Part shown: positions 45,317 through 57,590 of the stretch, piece after piece | How positions within the stretch are numbered: position 1 is the first letter of the stretch | Layout of the letters: every line of letters begins with the position of its first letter | From: Salvia splendens | Lineage: Eukaryota; Streptophyta; Magnoliopsida; Lamiales; Lamiaceae | Length of the DNA stretch: 64,000 nt | Reading direction: 5' to 3' | Assembly: GCF_004379255.2 (NCBI RefSeq) | Contig: NC_056052.1 | Coordinates: 15,222,589 to 15,286,588 of the forward strand | Made by a program: the position numbers and the translations under genes | Notes under the pieces: generated by a model | The model's database searches: none | Seen by the model: the letters and a program-made list of their open reading frames with translations, nothing else | Told to the model about the DNA's origin: nothing

Positions 45317-48300
45317 TCACATAAACAACTCGGGGTACTTTTTTTTCATTCTATCTTCTAACTCCCACGTGGCTTCCTCGGGACCATGGTGTTTCCACAA
45401 CACCTTCACGGATGCTATCGACTTGTTTCGTAACTCTTGCACCTTCCGATCTAGGATTGCCTCGGACCTTTCCTCGTAGCTCATGTCGGGGGTTAGGATC
45501 ACTTCCTCTTGATGAATCACATGCTTGGGGTCGAACACGTACTTGCGCAACTGCGACACATGGAACACGTTGTGCACGTTCCCAAAACTGGGAGGTAACG
45601 CCAAACGATACGCTACAGGACCTACTTCATCGATAATCTCGTACGGTCCTACAAAACGCAGTTTCAGCTTGCCCTTCACTCCAAACCTCACAACTCCTCT
45701 AGTCGGGGATACTTTCAAGAAAACTTTGTCACCAACATCGAATTTGATCTCCTTTCGGCGCACATCAGCATACGACTTCTGCCTATCTTGAGCTTCCTTG
45801 ATCCTTGCGCGGATTTGATGGACAATTTCGGTCATTTCCTTTATAGCGTCGGGTCCTAACATCTTCCTCTTGCCAATTTCATCCCAATAAAATGGGGATT
45901 GACACTTCCTGCCATACAAGGCTTCATACGGAGCCATATCGATCGTCGCTTGGTCGCTATTGTTGTAGGCGAACTCAACCAACGGTAGAACAGTTTCCCA
46001 ACTTTCCCCTCGATCTAAGACAACGGCTCGAAGCACATCCTCAAGCGTTTGAATCATCCTCTCTGACTGCTCGTCCGATTGCGGGTGATAAGCAGTGCTG
46101 AAGTTCAATTGCGTGCCCAATTCTCGTTGCAAACTCATCCAAAACTTTGATGTGAACTTCTTATCGCGGTCGGACACAATGATCTTTGGCACCCCATGCC
46201 AACACACAATCTCATTCACGTAGAGTTTTGCTAATTTGTCCGCGCCATAAGTAATTCGAATTGGTAAAAGTGCGCGCTTTTAGTTAGTCGATTGATGATC
46301 ACCCAAATCACAGTTTTGCCTTTCCGTGACTTTGGCAAACCCGTCACGAAATCCATAGCTAGATGCTCCCACTTCCATTCGGGAATTTCGAGTGGTTGCA
46401 ACTTCTCATATGGCCGTTGGTGTAAGGCCTTCACTTGTTGGCATGCTAGACATCGTTCCACATATGACGCTACGTCCCCCTTCATTCCATTCCACCAAAA
46501 ACGTTGCTTCAAATCCCGATACATCTTCGTGCTTCCGGGGTGTGCAGTGTAAGGCGTATCGTGCGCTTCACTCAAAATCTCATCCTTTAGCGTCTCATCG
46601 CTCGGCACACACAAACGTCCATCATACGTCAAGGCATTTTCCGCCTCCTCACAGAAATAATCAAGCTTCTCGGCTCTCACCTTCTCACGTAATTCTTCCA
46701 ACTTCTCATCACGTCGCTGGGCTTCTATGAGCTTGGTTCTCAAATCTGGCTCAATCACTAGTGTCGCCAATCTTGTTTTTACCGTCTAGGGCGCTTTCAC
46801 TATTTCCAATCTCATTCTGTCAAATTCGCGAATCAAAGCTTCCTCTTGCGTTAGGACATAAGCCAATTGCGGTTGGTTCTTCCTACTCAAAGCATCGGCT
46901 ACTACGTTCGCCTTACCCGGATGATAGTGAATGCCACAGTCATAGTCTTTCACAATCTCTAACCAACGTCATTGTCGCATGTTTAGCTCCTTCTGCTCGA
47001 AGAAGTACTTGAGACTCTTGTGATCTGTATATATTTCGCATCTCACTCCGTAGAGATGATGTCTCCAAATTTTCAGTGCATGCACTACTGCTGCTAGCTC
47101 CAAGTCGTGCGTCGGAAAATTCAATTCATTCGGTCTCAACTGTCGGGAAGCATATGCTATTACCTTCCCATCTTGCATCAACATGCATCCAAGTCCTACT
47201 TTCGACGCGTCCGTATAGACGGCGAAGTCCTTGTCGGGTTCGGGTAATGCTAGGATTGGTGTTGTAGTCAACTTCTCCTTCAATAGTTGGAAACTTGCCT
47301 CGCACTCTGGCGTCCAAACCAACTTAATTCCTTTCTTTAGTAGTTGCGTCATCGGTCTCGCAATCTTAGAGAATCCTTCAATGAATCGTCGATAATATCC
47401 TGCCAATCCCAAGAAACTGCGGATTTCACTTGGCGTTTTCAGCAATTTCCAATTCTGCACGGCCTCGACCTTTGCTGGGTCTACTTGAATTCCATTTGCC
47501 GTCACAATATGACCAAGAAAGTTTACTCGAGTCAACCAGAACTCACACTTACTGAACTTGGCATAAAGCTTCTCCTTTCGCAACGTTTCCAACACTGTTT
47601 GTAGATTCCATCTATGTTCTTCCTCGTTCTTCGAGTATACCAACACGTCGTCGAAGAAGACTAACACAAACTTGTCAAGATACTCGTGGAAAACTCGGTT
47701 CATCAAGTCCATGAAAACGGCTGGGGCGTTGGTCAGCCCAAAAGGCATCACAACAAATTCATAGTGGCCATAACGAGTGCGAAAAGCAGTCTTAGGCACA
47801 TCCTCTCGTCGGACCTTTAGTTGATGATACCCTGATCTCAAGTCCATTTTCGAGAATACGCCCGCTCCTCGAAGTTGGTCAAACAAATCATCAATCCTCG
47901 GCAGTGGGTACTTATTCTTCAAGGTCATCTTGTTGAGCTCACAATAGTCGATGCACATCCTCATCGTTCAGTCCTTTTTCTTTACGAATAACACAAGCGC
48001 TCCCTACGGTGACACACTAGGCCGAACAAAACCCAAGTCTAACAGTTCTTGCAACTGAATTTTCAACTCTGCCAACTCTTTAGGGGCCATTCGGTATGGC
48101 GCCTTCGATACTGGCGCAGACCCTGGTTCCGAATCAATAGAGAACTCTAATTGTCTGTCGGGTGGCGGTCCAGGCAAAGCTTCGGGAACCACATCGGGAA
48201 AATCTCATACTACTGCCACGTCTTCCACTTCCAAATCCTTCTTTTCCTCTCCGTTCAAATACACAAGATACGCGGGACGCCCTTTTCTTATCATCGTGGT

Positions 48301-48588
48301 TGCTTGCAATGCAGAGATTATGGGGGTTCGTAGGTTCATGGAGATTCCATACAAGATAGTCGGCTCTTTGCCCGGGGCTTGAAAAGAAATCTGTCTCTCT
48401 TTACAGTGAATCTTTGGGTGGTTCTCGGTAAGCCAATCCATTCCCAAAATTATGTCTACGTTCTCCAAAGGCATAACGTGCAAAAGTTGGGCCACTACTC
48501 CTAATTCTCCTAACACAAACTCTCTGTTCGAGCAAGTTTTCACAAAATCAATCAAACCTCCAACAGGTGAAGACACCCTCAAACCCAA
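45317..48588 (-). pseudogene. Chromovirus pol of element D: protease part, RT, RNase H, integrase, chromodomain
   Basis: Protease remnant 48588-48205 (VSSPVGGLIDF, DIILGMDWL, IHCKERQISF); its N-terminal catalytic Asp motif is missing. [43 protein letters not shown] and the palm motif [11 protein letters not shown] (47964-46969). RNase [15 protein letters not shown] and [10 protein letters not shown]. Integrase: [61 protein letters not shown], then [19 protein letters not shown]. Chromodomain at the C-terminus: [14 protein letters not shown] to [15 protein letters not shown]. Stops are at about 48205, 48004, 47970, 46969 and 46785, all in one frame, and there is a one-base loss near 46255. The chromodomain would direct integration to heterochromatin. 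Confidence 0.92.
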
Positions 48589-51263
48589 ATCAACATGTCT
48601 ACAAACACGTTCGCATAAAGTGCATTTGAAAAGCTCAACTTCACTCTTTCCTCCAAGTCTAGCATTAAGAACTCAAAAATTGATCAAGCAGTCTTACTTG
48701 GATATGTACTGATTTCAAAATTGTAGCAAAACTGCTGAAAGTGTCTTAAGCAGAAAGTGTCTTAAGCAGAAAGGCTGCAGAATTAATCAAGAAAACAACA
48801 TCTCTAGCTCGACTCTTTCGGATCTCACTAACTTGCAACAATTGGTTATGATCATCTCCACGGAGCTTGAAAGAACATAAGATAGATCATGAATATAGGG
48901 TGGAATCGAATTAAATCCCAAGTCTCATAGTAGGCTACCAAGGTCAAAGGAAGTTTTGAAAGAAAATCTAGTGGATTGAATTTGTTAAGGCAAGGTACAA
49001 AATGTAGGCCTAAACCTTGTTTTGTAGAAAGAAAAGTTCTGATATGGAAATGATACATATAGTGGAATATAACCAAAGGAATTTCACTCTGTAAGAAAGA
49101 ACTTTGACACAAACATGGTTACAAAATGAAAGGCTGAAAAATAGTTCGAAGAAGAATATCCCATAGAAAGCATGTCTACGAAATGGGAACATATTGAAGG
49201 ACAAAAATGCAAGCAGCTTTAGGGATGAAGTTTAATAGAAAAGGCTCACAAGGTCAAAATATTGTTCGTAAATAATAGGTCAAGGAAGGCTACAATCAAT
49301 CCAGGTGTCCAAAGTTATGAAGGCAACTCCACTTTCCAAGAACTGAAAGTGAGTTATGACTCAATGGATGAAAAGGAATAATATGCGTTACTTGCAAAGA
49401 GTGAGTGAAACAAGACGTTAAATAGACAAGGGCTCACGAATATTTGAATGGTCCTGAAAGACAACTTCTTAGAATCCAAGTAAGAACTGTTGATTAAAAA
49501 GTTCGTTCTAGCTATTAAAATCGCACCTCCTCATTCATCTTTCGCGAGCCAGAACTGGTAACATCGCTCTAGGAACTATGGATTCCACGCTGAGATTCTT
49601 CGTATCGTTGCCACTAATAATTATAGTCGGAAACCATTTCTTCATAATATTCTTTGCACCTCATAAAAACCATTCTCTTAAAACATCTTAATTATACTCG
49701 CGCTCCCAACGTGCTATAACAGTCGTCCTCTTCGCATCACCACTTTTGACGCAAGAATGAGTTTACATATTGGATCACAAGTATGAGCTCTCCCCGTTGT
49801 AGGATTAAATCATTTAGCATCTCCTCTTGAAGTTCTTTTTGTACGTAATGTCTCTTCGTATTCTATTTATTCCTATCGTTCAGGAAAACGATGGTGAATT
49901 TGTAATTATCTAATGGAGTTCGAATTCGCACTATATATTTCCATTTATCTTATCCCTCAGAAAAGAGATATTGTAGTTGTAACAACTAAGTTCGATATCG
50001 TTCAATCAAACAGACATCTTGGGCATTCTATGTTTGCAACAAAGTTCATAGCATCATACTTTCTTCTATTAACACTTTCATAAAGTACCTCACACTTTTA
50101 CGTTCATAATTCATCACTTAAAACATGATTCACATACCAAAAGATTCAACATGCATAAACGTATATCACCATGCATAACTACGTCATATTCCTCATTCAC
50201 TTCCAGAACTAAATTTTTCCCAAAAGAAACAAACTAACTTGCTTTCGTTCAAGGTTCAAAGTTTTTCCGAAATTTTCAACGATTTTCCATAACATGTTAT
50301 AGTTTTGTCAATCAAATTCCACTATGAACAACTAGTCCTTACCATTGTAAAACATCAACCTCAAAGTTTTATTTATTTATTTATTTTTTCACATACTCAG
50401 ACACCATGCACTTCACATCTATGTTTGAAACAATCATTTTCAGATGACCCATCCTTTTCCTCTAAAAAATTTTCTACATTCTCAAGCAACTCATCAATTT
50501 TTCATCTTTCATGTAAAACACTCTATCATTCCTCTTCACAACTCGCTCTCTTTACAAACATCAGAAAATACTTCTCAATTTGTAAACAATCCCTCATGGA
50601 AAGATTTTACTTCATTGCTCGTGTAAACATTTTTCTCCTCTTTCATTCTCAAAATTTTCTCTAAACATCTTTTATCTCATTGTTGTTTGTGATGGTTCCT
50701 AAGCTCGTCACGTATTTTTTAGTTTAATATTATCTTAAGGCTTCATACATTCACATGCTAACGTCGTAGTATTTTCGCACGTGATACACATTCACAACAT
50801 CACAAAATTCATGCTCACACGTAATCATACTATATCAATATCACTTTCGTATATACAACACATGTCTTAATTATCACACCAATCATACTCGTATTCCACG
50901 CAATCATGCTATTATAACATCGTATTTACGCACATTATACATGCTTAAGTTATCATGGCAATCATGCTCATATTCAACTTATTTATGTCATCACATCATT
51001 TATACTCAAATTTCAACATGATAAAAAACGTCACATCATCACGTAGTTACATGCTCATGTATACTTTTGCCCAAAACATCCTCATCATATCATTCTCAAC
51101 TTTATACATCGTTCCCTCATTTCATCAATAACTTAAAACATACCTCACTTTCCTTGGTTGAGCGTGATGCTGTGGATGTTGAGCCTTCGTGACACTTCTA
51201 GTATAAGGTTCACTAATTAGACTTAAAGTAAAAGAAGACTCTCGAACCAGAGCGAAAGAACGA
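48589..51263 (-). other. Non-coding region in place of gag in element D
   Basis: About 2.67 kb lies between the protease remnant and the PBS where gag is expected. No capsid block, CCHC knuckle or long frame is visible on either strand; the longest ORFs (plus 50305-50664, about 119 codons) are AT-rich chance frames. Short internal repeats occur, such as AAGTGTCTTAAGCAGA twice near 48740. It could be a replaced gag, captured host sequence or gag decayed past recognition. Confidence 0.6.
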
Positions 51264-51276
51264 GGCTCTCATACTA
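51264..51276 (-). other. Degenerate primer binding site of element D
   Basis: Element-sense TAGTATGAGAGCC three bases after the LTR, against the expected TGGTATCAGAGCC of an initiator tRNA-Met site (two mismatches). Confidence 0.6.
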
Positions 51277-51279
51277 CTC

Positions 51280-54200
51280 TGTCACGACCGCCCATACAAA
51301 GGGGTACCACAACCGCGGCGATCGTGACCTACATGCATGGATAACAGTTTAAAAGAAGACTTAATTAACTTTAGAAAGGAAAACAACCTAGTTTTAAGAA
51401 GTTTAAGGTTATAAAATTTTTTGAGAAGACTTAAGTCAGCTCAACATCCACCGCAACATCCCGCTCAACCTGCACATAAGAAATATAATATGCAGGGTTG
51501 AGTACTTATTGTACTCAATGGGCTCATTCCGAAAATATTTTAATAAGTTATGTCATCCATACCAGTGATCTCGAGTTTTATATAGTAAGAAATATCACGA
51601 GAAACACAAAAATATTCAAGTCTTGCCAGACAATTTATCTCCCCACTTTTCACATCATTCCATCAATCACAATCATCATATCACAGTGCGACGAAAGTGT
51701 GGCCACACTATTCGCCCACGAGACCGGCCGACTAGCAAGGACGGCTCACGATCCCACCAGTGTACACAGCCTGATAGGGTTTGCGGCCCTACTCAGACCC
51801 GAATTCGTTTCACAACACAGCCATATAGCCTAACGGAGTAAACTCATACGAACTAGGCATCAGACACACAATCTCATAATAAAAACAACATGGCATGACA
51901 TAACAGTTAAACCACCCTTATAACGCCACATAGCATTTTCGGAAAAGTAAAGAAAAGAAAGCCCACCTCGTTCGCCTAGCAATTCACAACTCAACTTATA
52001 GCAACTCTCGATCCTCGAGTTCACGAAATCACAACACCCTTGTCAACGACAACACAAGTCAGCCTTCCACAACAGCATTTTACTATGCATGTCCTATCGC
52101 TTCTCTCTCATCGTTTTTCTCAAATCCCCCAACCCAACATACGTCACAAAGGTGTAAAGACACACGTAACACATTCCAATTATCACAAGTGATTACACCA
52201 TTTAGACACGTTCCTTGGACATACATGCATCATACAATACTTTTAAACTTGAAACTAGGCGTCATTTTAACAAGGCAGAAAACTGGCAGAACAGAGCGAC
52301 CGTTTTATAAAAATCCCTATAAATTCACCCGACCTCAAAATAAGCTAAATTTTGGTCACAATACAGAGGACACATTCAAGTTCATCCATGAAAATTTTCA
52401 CACCGAAATCAAGTCATTTAGTCAGTCATATCACATATTAAACTCTCTGGTCGGAACATACAATTTCTGACAGCACTGCGCAGTTCATTTAAAAAATTCA
52501 CCATAAATTCATCCAATGCCTAAAAAGGCTGAACTTTTAACACGACTCAGAAGACACTTCATATTTCATATAGTTCAAGAATCACATCAATCGGAGGTCA
52601 TTTGTTCAGTCAAACAGAAAACGAAATATTCAAGGCGAGAACACGAGTTTCTGGCAGATTTGCGCAGTCGACTTCAAAAATTTATTAAAAATTCATTTTT
52701 CGATAAAAAGGGCTGAAATTCACACGAGACACAGGAAACACCTCGAAGTTTACTCAGTAAAAGTTTCATATCAAAATTCGTTCGTTTGGTGGGTCAATTA
52801 CAGATCATAAGTTACTGGTCGTGCACCACAGATTTCAGGTTCATAGTTCGAAAATAGGGTTTTCATCTTCCATCAAACAAACACCAATTTTTCATGCTTG
52901 AAAACACATAATCATGCTTTAAGGCTTCTCATACACATTGTTCTCATAATTTCACACATCATTCACCAACCAATCATTCAACTTTACACATATTCATTCA
53001 CAAACGCATATTCATAACTCATCTCATACAAAACACAAATTCCCACCGATTAAATTCGCGATCTATAATTCCTACACTCACTATATGCATGAATGGATCA
53101 AGAATAAGGTTTCAATGAAGGAGATGAGGAGAAAATCTTAGTTATACCTTCTTGAATCAAGAAAAACGAAAGGTAGAAACAAGCATTGGCACGATTCGTC
53201 GGGAACTCTTGAAAATCCACTCCAATTGATGCAAGAAACAATGGTGGGAGATGTTTTTGGAGAGGATGGAGAGTGAGGGAGAGGGAGAGGCGTGAGGTTG
53301 AGGGAGGAGAGGAGGGGGGCCGATTTTTTTTGAGGGAGAATGGGGCTAGAGTTTAGTTTAGGTGTTTAAATAAGGTTAGGGTTAGGTTTAGAAATTAATT
53401 AATTAATTAATTAATTGTGGGGAAAAAATAAAATTGAATAAATCCCACAATTAAAAGAATAAAATAGGGGAGGAAAGAATTTTCGAAAATTCCATGTAGG
53501 ATTAACAAGGAATTTATTTGGTATCTACTTGGAGAGAATATATTCATAACTTAGGAAACAAAACAATGAATATTCCATGAACAAGGGAACAAATAGATTA
53601 AATCTCCAAGTAGGAAAATAAGAGAGAGGGCCAAAAATTTCCATAGGAAATGCACAAGGAGATTATTTAAATCCTCAATTAAATAGAATAGGATTTAAGT
53701 TTGGTAATTTCTTTATAGGAAAAGACTCCCATAAAATAGACAACAATTAAATAAATTTCCACAAGGAAATTAACCAAAAAGGGGCGTGCAACACAAGGAA
53801 ATATTCTCATCCCTAATTAATTTAACTTTGGTATTAATTTGGTATTGAACAAAAGGAATTCCACAAAATAAGAAACAATATATTCTCCTCTACAATTAGG
53901 GAGGGGCCGAAAATTGGCTTAATTAGCCACAATGAAAATAATTCAACTCTCCATTTATTTAGGATGAGAAATAAAAAGTGGAAAGATTTAATTGGACTTA
54001 AAATAGCTCAAGGGAATAGTTCATTTTGGACTTAATTTGGATAAATATCCCAAAACAAAGTTATCAAATCCAAGAAAAGAATATAATTTCCAATAATTGG
54101 AGGGGCTGAAAGTAGCCACTTTATCTGGCTAGAACAAGATGCATGCTTTTATTTAAATTGATTCCCCACATTAAAAAAAATTAGCACTTCATTCCAATTC

Positions 54201-54318
54201 ATCCATGACAATTTATTCCACATAATCAAACTCAAACCCGTAGCAACAATTTAATTCCATAAATGAAATTTCCAATCGACATATTAAAATAAAAGACGCA
54301 AAAATTTGGGATGTTACA
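51280..54318 (-). repeat. 5' LTR of element D
   Basis: 3039 bp matching 42238-45286. It has blocks absent from the 3' LTR (about 51940-52070, 53415-53490, 53680-53820) and lacks others. Candidate splice sites lie at 53147 (donor, AAGAAG|GTATAAC) and 51470 (acceptor, CTTATGTGCAG|GTTGA). Confidence 0.93.
51470..53147 (-). other. Candidate intron inside element D 5' LTR
   Basis: The donor and acceptor consensus are conserved in both D LTRs, in the solo LTR at 14935 and in the related LTR at 18250, although the sequence between them varies in length. Inferred. Confidence 0.35.
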
Positions 54319-54798
54319 TGAACAGAAAAATGAAATGAAAGCGGATAAATTATTTCTTTGTTCTACACGAGGACGGTGGTACACAATAGCCAACTGAAAA
54401 TGAACCTAACCCCTATAGATTCCGGATCAACCCAAGTGTGTGTGTAGAAGTGTGAAAGTGAGCTAAGAGCTAAAAATATATCTCCTCCTAAAATTCTTCT
54501 CTTTTTCACTCCTTTTTTGTATGTTGCGTGCTCTCTCTCTTTTATAGACGTGGAGGCGATCTTCTTGAAGCTTTCTCTTGAATTCTCAGTTCTGCCCTCC
54601 AGCTAATGAACTCCTCCGTCAGACAATTTTTCTTCATTCTGCTCACTTTCTCTCCAATTTCCTTCGCCAAGTGATTATCTTCCTTCCTTCCTTCCTGGAC
54701 ATGGCGATTTCTTCTACACACCTGGCTTAAAAGGTGTGTTAGACCCCGCAAATTGTTGAATTTAACCCCATAACCGATGCATGAAATTAGCCTTATCA
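54319..54798 (-). repeat. 5' LTR of element C, part 2
   Basis: It continues the LTR of 41228-42237 beyond element D and contains the TATA box CTATAAAAG at 54547-54539. It ends with the terminus TGATAAGGC at 54798, next to the RT of element B. Confidence 0.93.
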
Positions 54799-55526
54799 CC
54801 TATCCACATTACTAAGGCACGACTCAAAGGAATTCCCGTAGACTGTGAAATCATCCATGAAGATCTCATGCAGTCTTCTAGTAGATCAGAGAAAATACTC
54901 GTCATGCACCTTTGAAAAGTCCCTGGTGCATTGCAAAGACCAAATGGCATCCTTCTATACGCGTATGTCCCAAAAGGGCATGTAAAGGTTGTCTGTTCTT
55001 GATCCTCTGGGTCCACATAAATCTGAAAATACCCACTATAGCCGTCTAAAAAGCAAAAATACGGCTTACCGGCTAGTCTCTCGAGCATCTAGTCAATGAA
55101 AGGCAGTGGAAAATGATCTTTCCTTTTAGCTTCATTCAATTTCCGATAATCAATACACATTCTCCACCCTGTAACCAACCTTGTGAGTACCAGCTCTTTC
55201 TTGTCATTTTTAACCTCCTGAATTCCAGACTTCTTTGGTACCATATGCACTGGATTGACCCATTTGCTGTCAGGAATGGAATAAGTAATTCCCAAGGCTA
55301 GTAGCTTCAGTACTTTTTTCAGAACCTCTTCTCTCATATTGGGATTCTACTTCCTTTGTTGCTCTCGGTTGCCCTTCACACCGTCTTCAAGGCGGATGTA
55401 ATGCATACAAAGATCAGGATAGATGCCAACCAAGTCCGACAAGGTCCATCCGATGGCCTTTTGGTTTCTCCTCAATACTTCCAACAGCTTTTCTTCTTGC
55501 TTCTCAGTCAACTGGTTGTTAATGAT
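54799..55526 (-). pseudogene. RT (fingers and palm) of element B
   Basis: The frame pieces 55547-55347, 55337-55089 and 55088-54799 read LLEVLRRNQKAIGWTLSDLVGI, MVPKKSGIQEVKNDKKELVLTRLVTGWRMCIDYRKLNEAKRKDHF, YFCFLDGYSGYFQIYVDPEDQ and MPFGLCNAPGTFQRCMTSIFSDLLEDC. A stop at about 55347 and a frame change in the palm motif (the IFMDDF region reads SSWMISQS after a short deletion) disable it. The expected Trp of VTGWRM is present, in contrast to element A. The rest of the RT is at 21361, beyond element C. Confidence 0.9.
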
Positions 55527-55857
55527 TGATACGCTCAGATTTTGCACTATTTTAAGGCCATTTTGTGGTTTATTTTGAGTGTCAAAGTTGCATTATATGT
55601 CTATTTGCATATTTTATCCATTTTGGTATTTGACGTGTTTTGTGAGAAATGTGCACAATAGAGCTGAACAAGGGCATAAAAATGTCAAATCTGGAAGTCA
55701 GAACTGAAGCGCAACCTAGCGGCCCACTGGACCCATGCCACCGGTCACTGCAACACTTCTAGAGGGTTCTGGAGCTATCCAGTGGCCCGCCAGGCCCGGT
55801 CGCGCACGACAGTATGTATACTTGCATGTATTTTTAGTGCTAATGAAAAGTGAATCA
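55527..55857. mobile_element. 331 bp solo LTR or small LTR-type element
   Basis: It begins TGATACGCTCAG and ends AAAAGTGAATCA, with the perfect TSD ATGAT (55522-55526 and 55858-55862). It interrupts element B at a codon pair that is continuous in A and C (PVIIN). The size and TG...CA ends fit a short LTR of a Ty3-type or TRIM element. Orientation is not certain. The reading frame of B runs by chance through part of it and picks up foreign residues. Confidence 0.8.
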
Positions 55858-55862
55858 ATGAT

Positions 55863-57077
55863 TACTGGAGAGGTTTCTTCATATCCCAGATATGCGTACT
55901 TTAATCCTGGGGGCAATGTTTTCAACTCTTTTCTAGGCGAGATATCCTCCCGGGGTAATGGGTTTTTCTCCACATTCTTTGTTGCGAGCTCCCCAAAATT
56001 AGGTACCTTTTCCAGACTGCTCAGTTGAGCAAAATCAGTTGATCCATTAGAGGTCGGCTTCTGACAGAACCCCATGATTGCATCATTAATTTCTTCATCG
56101 GTCATGTTCTGTGTCAAAAGCGTTTCGCACCATTCGGAAACCTCTTCTTCAATTGAGTCATTCAGTTCAGCAGCTGCAAGTTGCTCTTGCAAAAGTTCAG
56201 TCTCAAGAAAATTTTGGACTAATGGGTAAATCACATCCATTAGTCCATGTAGATTTTCAGTATCCAAGGGTTTTTTCATAGCTTCATCAAAATTGAAAGT
56301 TAATTTCTCCCCATGATAGTCCAAGCAAATTGTACCGTCACTCACATCAATTATAGTCTTGGCCGTTCGCAGGAATGGCCTCCCCAACAATACTCCACTG
56401 GATGCACCAGCTTCAGAGTCATTCATACAGATCACATGAAAATCTGTAGGGTATAAGAAGTCATGCACCCTCACAATCACATTTTCCAGCACTCCTTCAG
56501 GACTAATGCATGATATGTCTGCGAGTTGGATAACCACCTTTGTGTCCACTAGGCTAACTCCAGTCAATCTCTTGTAAACTGAGAAAGGCAACACATTAAT
56601 AGAAGCTCCCAGATCACACATAGCGTGCTCAATTTTAACATCTCCAATAATGATGGGTAGAGTAAACATCTCGGGGTCAGTTCTCTTGGAAGGAAGTCTC
56701 TTCTTCTGGATTACAGCAGACACACTTTCTCCAATCACAATCTCCCCATCGGCCTTGGCTTTTCCAGCTATGAAGTCCTTCATAAACTTGCCGAACGGGG
56801 GTAGTTTTAGTACTTGTAGAAAAGGCAGGTTGATCTCATGCTTGCCAAAAATCTCCATTAAATCAGTAGGGTCCTCCTTCTGCCTTTTGGGCTCTCCCTT
56901 GTATAGGTAAGGTTTCAGGCGCTTGACTGCATTGCTTGTTCCTTCATCCAGGCCGTCCCTCTCATGTTTTTTAACTTCCTCAATCAACTCCTCTGGTTCT
57001 TGATCAAGAGGTTCTGGTTCAACAAATTGAGGAAATGGCCCTCTTGCCTCCTTTAAAGGGGTACCCTCACTGTTCAC
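55863..57077 (-). pseudogene. Protease region of element B
   Basis: This is the longest open frame left in B. It has PEPLDQEPEELIEE, KRLKPYLYKGEPKRQKEDPTDLMEIFGKHEINLPFLQVLKLP, GEIVIGESVSAVIQKKRLPSKRTDPEMF, then the catalytic AMCDLGASINVLPFS and SGVLLGRPFLRTAKTIIDVSDG, all intact. The frame ends in the 331 bp insertion. Relative to A and C it is a distinct subfamily: the insert NDSIEEEVSEWCETLLTQNMTDEEINDAIMGF is similar in place but not in sequence. It would be the element protease. Confidence 0.88.
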
Positions 57078-57590
57078 TTTTCCATTTCCTCCTCTGTTCT
57101 GCCCAAAGGTTCGTCATAATCTTTACCCGACCTCCTCTGTCTAGCATCTTGACAGTAGCAGGAATCCGACCATCATGTCCATGTATTTCATTCAACGTCG
57201 TGGCCATCTGGGATAGTTGTTTAGTCATCATATCCAAAGCCGCTTTCTACTCTTGCTGGGCATCCTGTATCTTATGCACCAGATCATTATTGGCTTGCAT
57301 ATTTCCCTGAATGTGTTGCTAAGAATTCATCAAATCCCCTACTAGATCATCAATGTGCCTAGGCAATTTGGAATTTGGTTGGCTCGGGTTCACTCCCAAC
57401 GGGTGATTTGACGCAGACCCCTGTCCTTGGTGGAAGTTCCCATGTGGCCCTTGATTTCCATGCTGCTGTGACTGAGTGTTATGATTGTTGTTCTGATATC
57501 CTCTCTGATGCGGTGGAACGTAGGAAACCATTTGATTGTTTTAATTCTGGTTCGGCCAATTGGGCTAGTTCCCTTGTCCCCTTTAGACTC
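57078..57590 (-). pseudogene. C-terminal gag fragment of element B
   Basis: The low-complexity tail is recognisable at 57531-57319 (VSYVPPHQRGYQNNN, QGPHGNFHQGQG), followed by HIQGNMQANNDLVHKIQDAQQE and a block like MTKQLSQMATTLNEI, with two in-frame stops and a frameshift near 57100. Capsid, PBS and 5' LTR are missing: similarity to A and C stops near 57590, so B is truncated. Confidence 0.75.

Larger units (their letters stand above)
42238..54318 (-). mobile_element. Element D: Tekay/Del-type chromovirus without gag
   Basis: A 12.1 kb element on the minus strand with about 3 kb LTRs and the perfect TSD TGAAC (42233-42237 and 54319-54323). It is inserted in the 5' LTR of element C. Its pol order is protease, RT, RNase H, integrase with a C-terminal chromodomain, which together with long LTRs identifies the Tekay/Del chromovirus branch. 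About 2.7 kb between PBS and protease has no recognisable gag. Pol has at least five in-frame stops and a frameshift. The LTRs differ by several deletions, which makes age estimates from length meaningless. Confidence 0.93.
21362..54798 (-). mobile_element. Element C: Athila-type Ty3 retrotransposon holding three nested insertions
   Basis: Minus-strand element with 3' LTR 21362-22803 and 5' LTR 41228-42237 plus 54319-54798. The flanking repeats CCGAT (21357-21361) and CCTAT (54799-54803) match at four of five bases. Outside them the RT sequence of element B is continuous: 54799 rightwards joins 21361 leftwards. After removing the nested units (25382-26982, 29276-38205 and 42238-54318), C is about 10.8 kb. 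It has gag, protease, RT, RNase H and integrase like element A, but no post-pol ORF. Stops and frameshifts occur through gag-pol, so it is defective. It is younger than B and older than the three insertions in it. Confidence 0.93.

Noticed and set aside
50305..50664. 119-codon ORF in the gag-less region of element D, considered as gag
   Set aside because: Plus strand, opposite to the element, Ser/Phe-rich from AT-rich sequence, with no gag block or zinc knuckle.
55716..55862. C-terminal extension of the element B protease frame
   Set aside because: The frame runs by chance into a 331 bp insertion with its own TSD; the residues are foreign.
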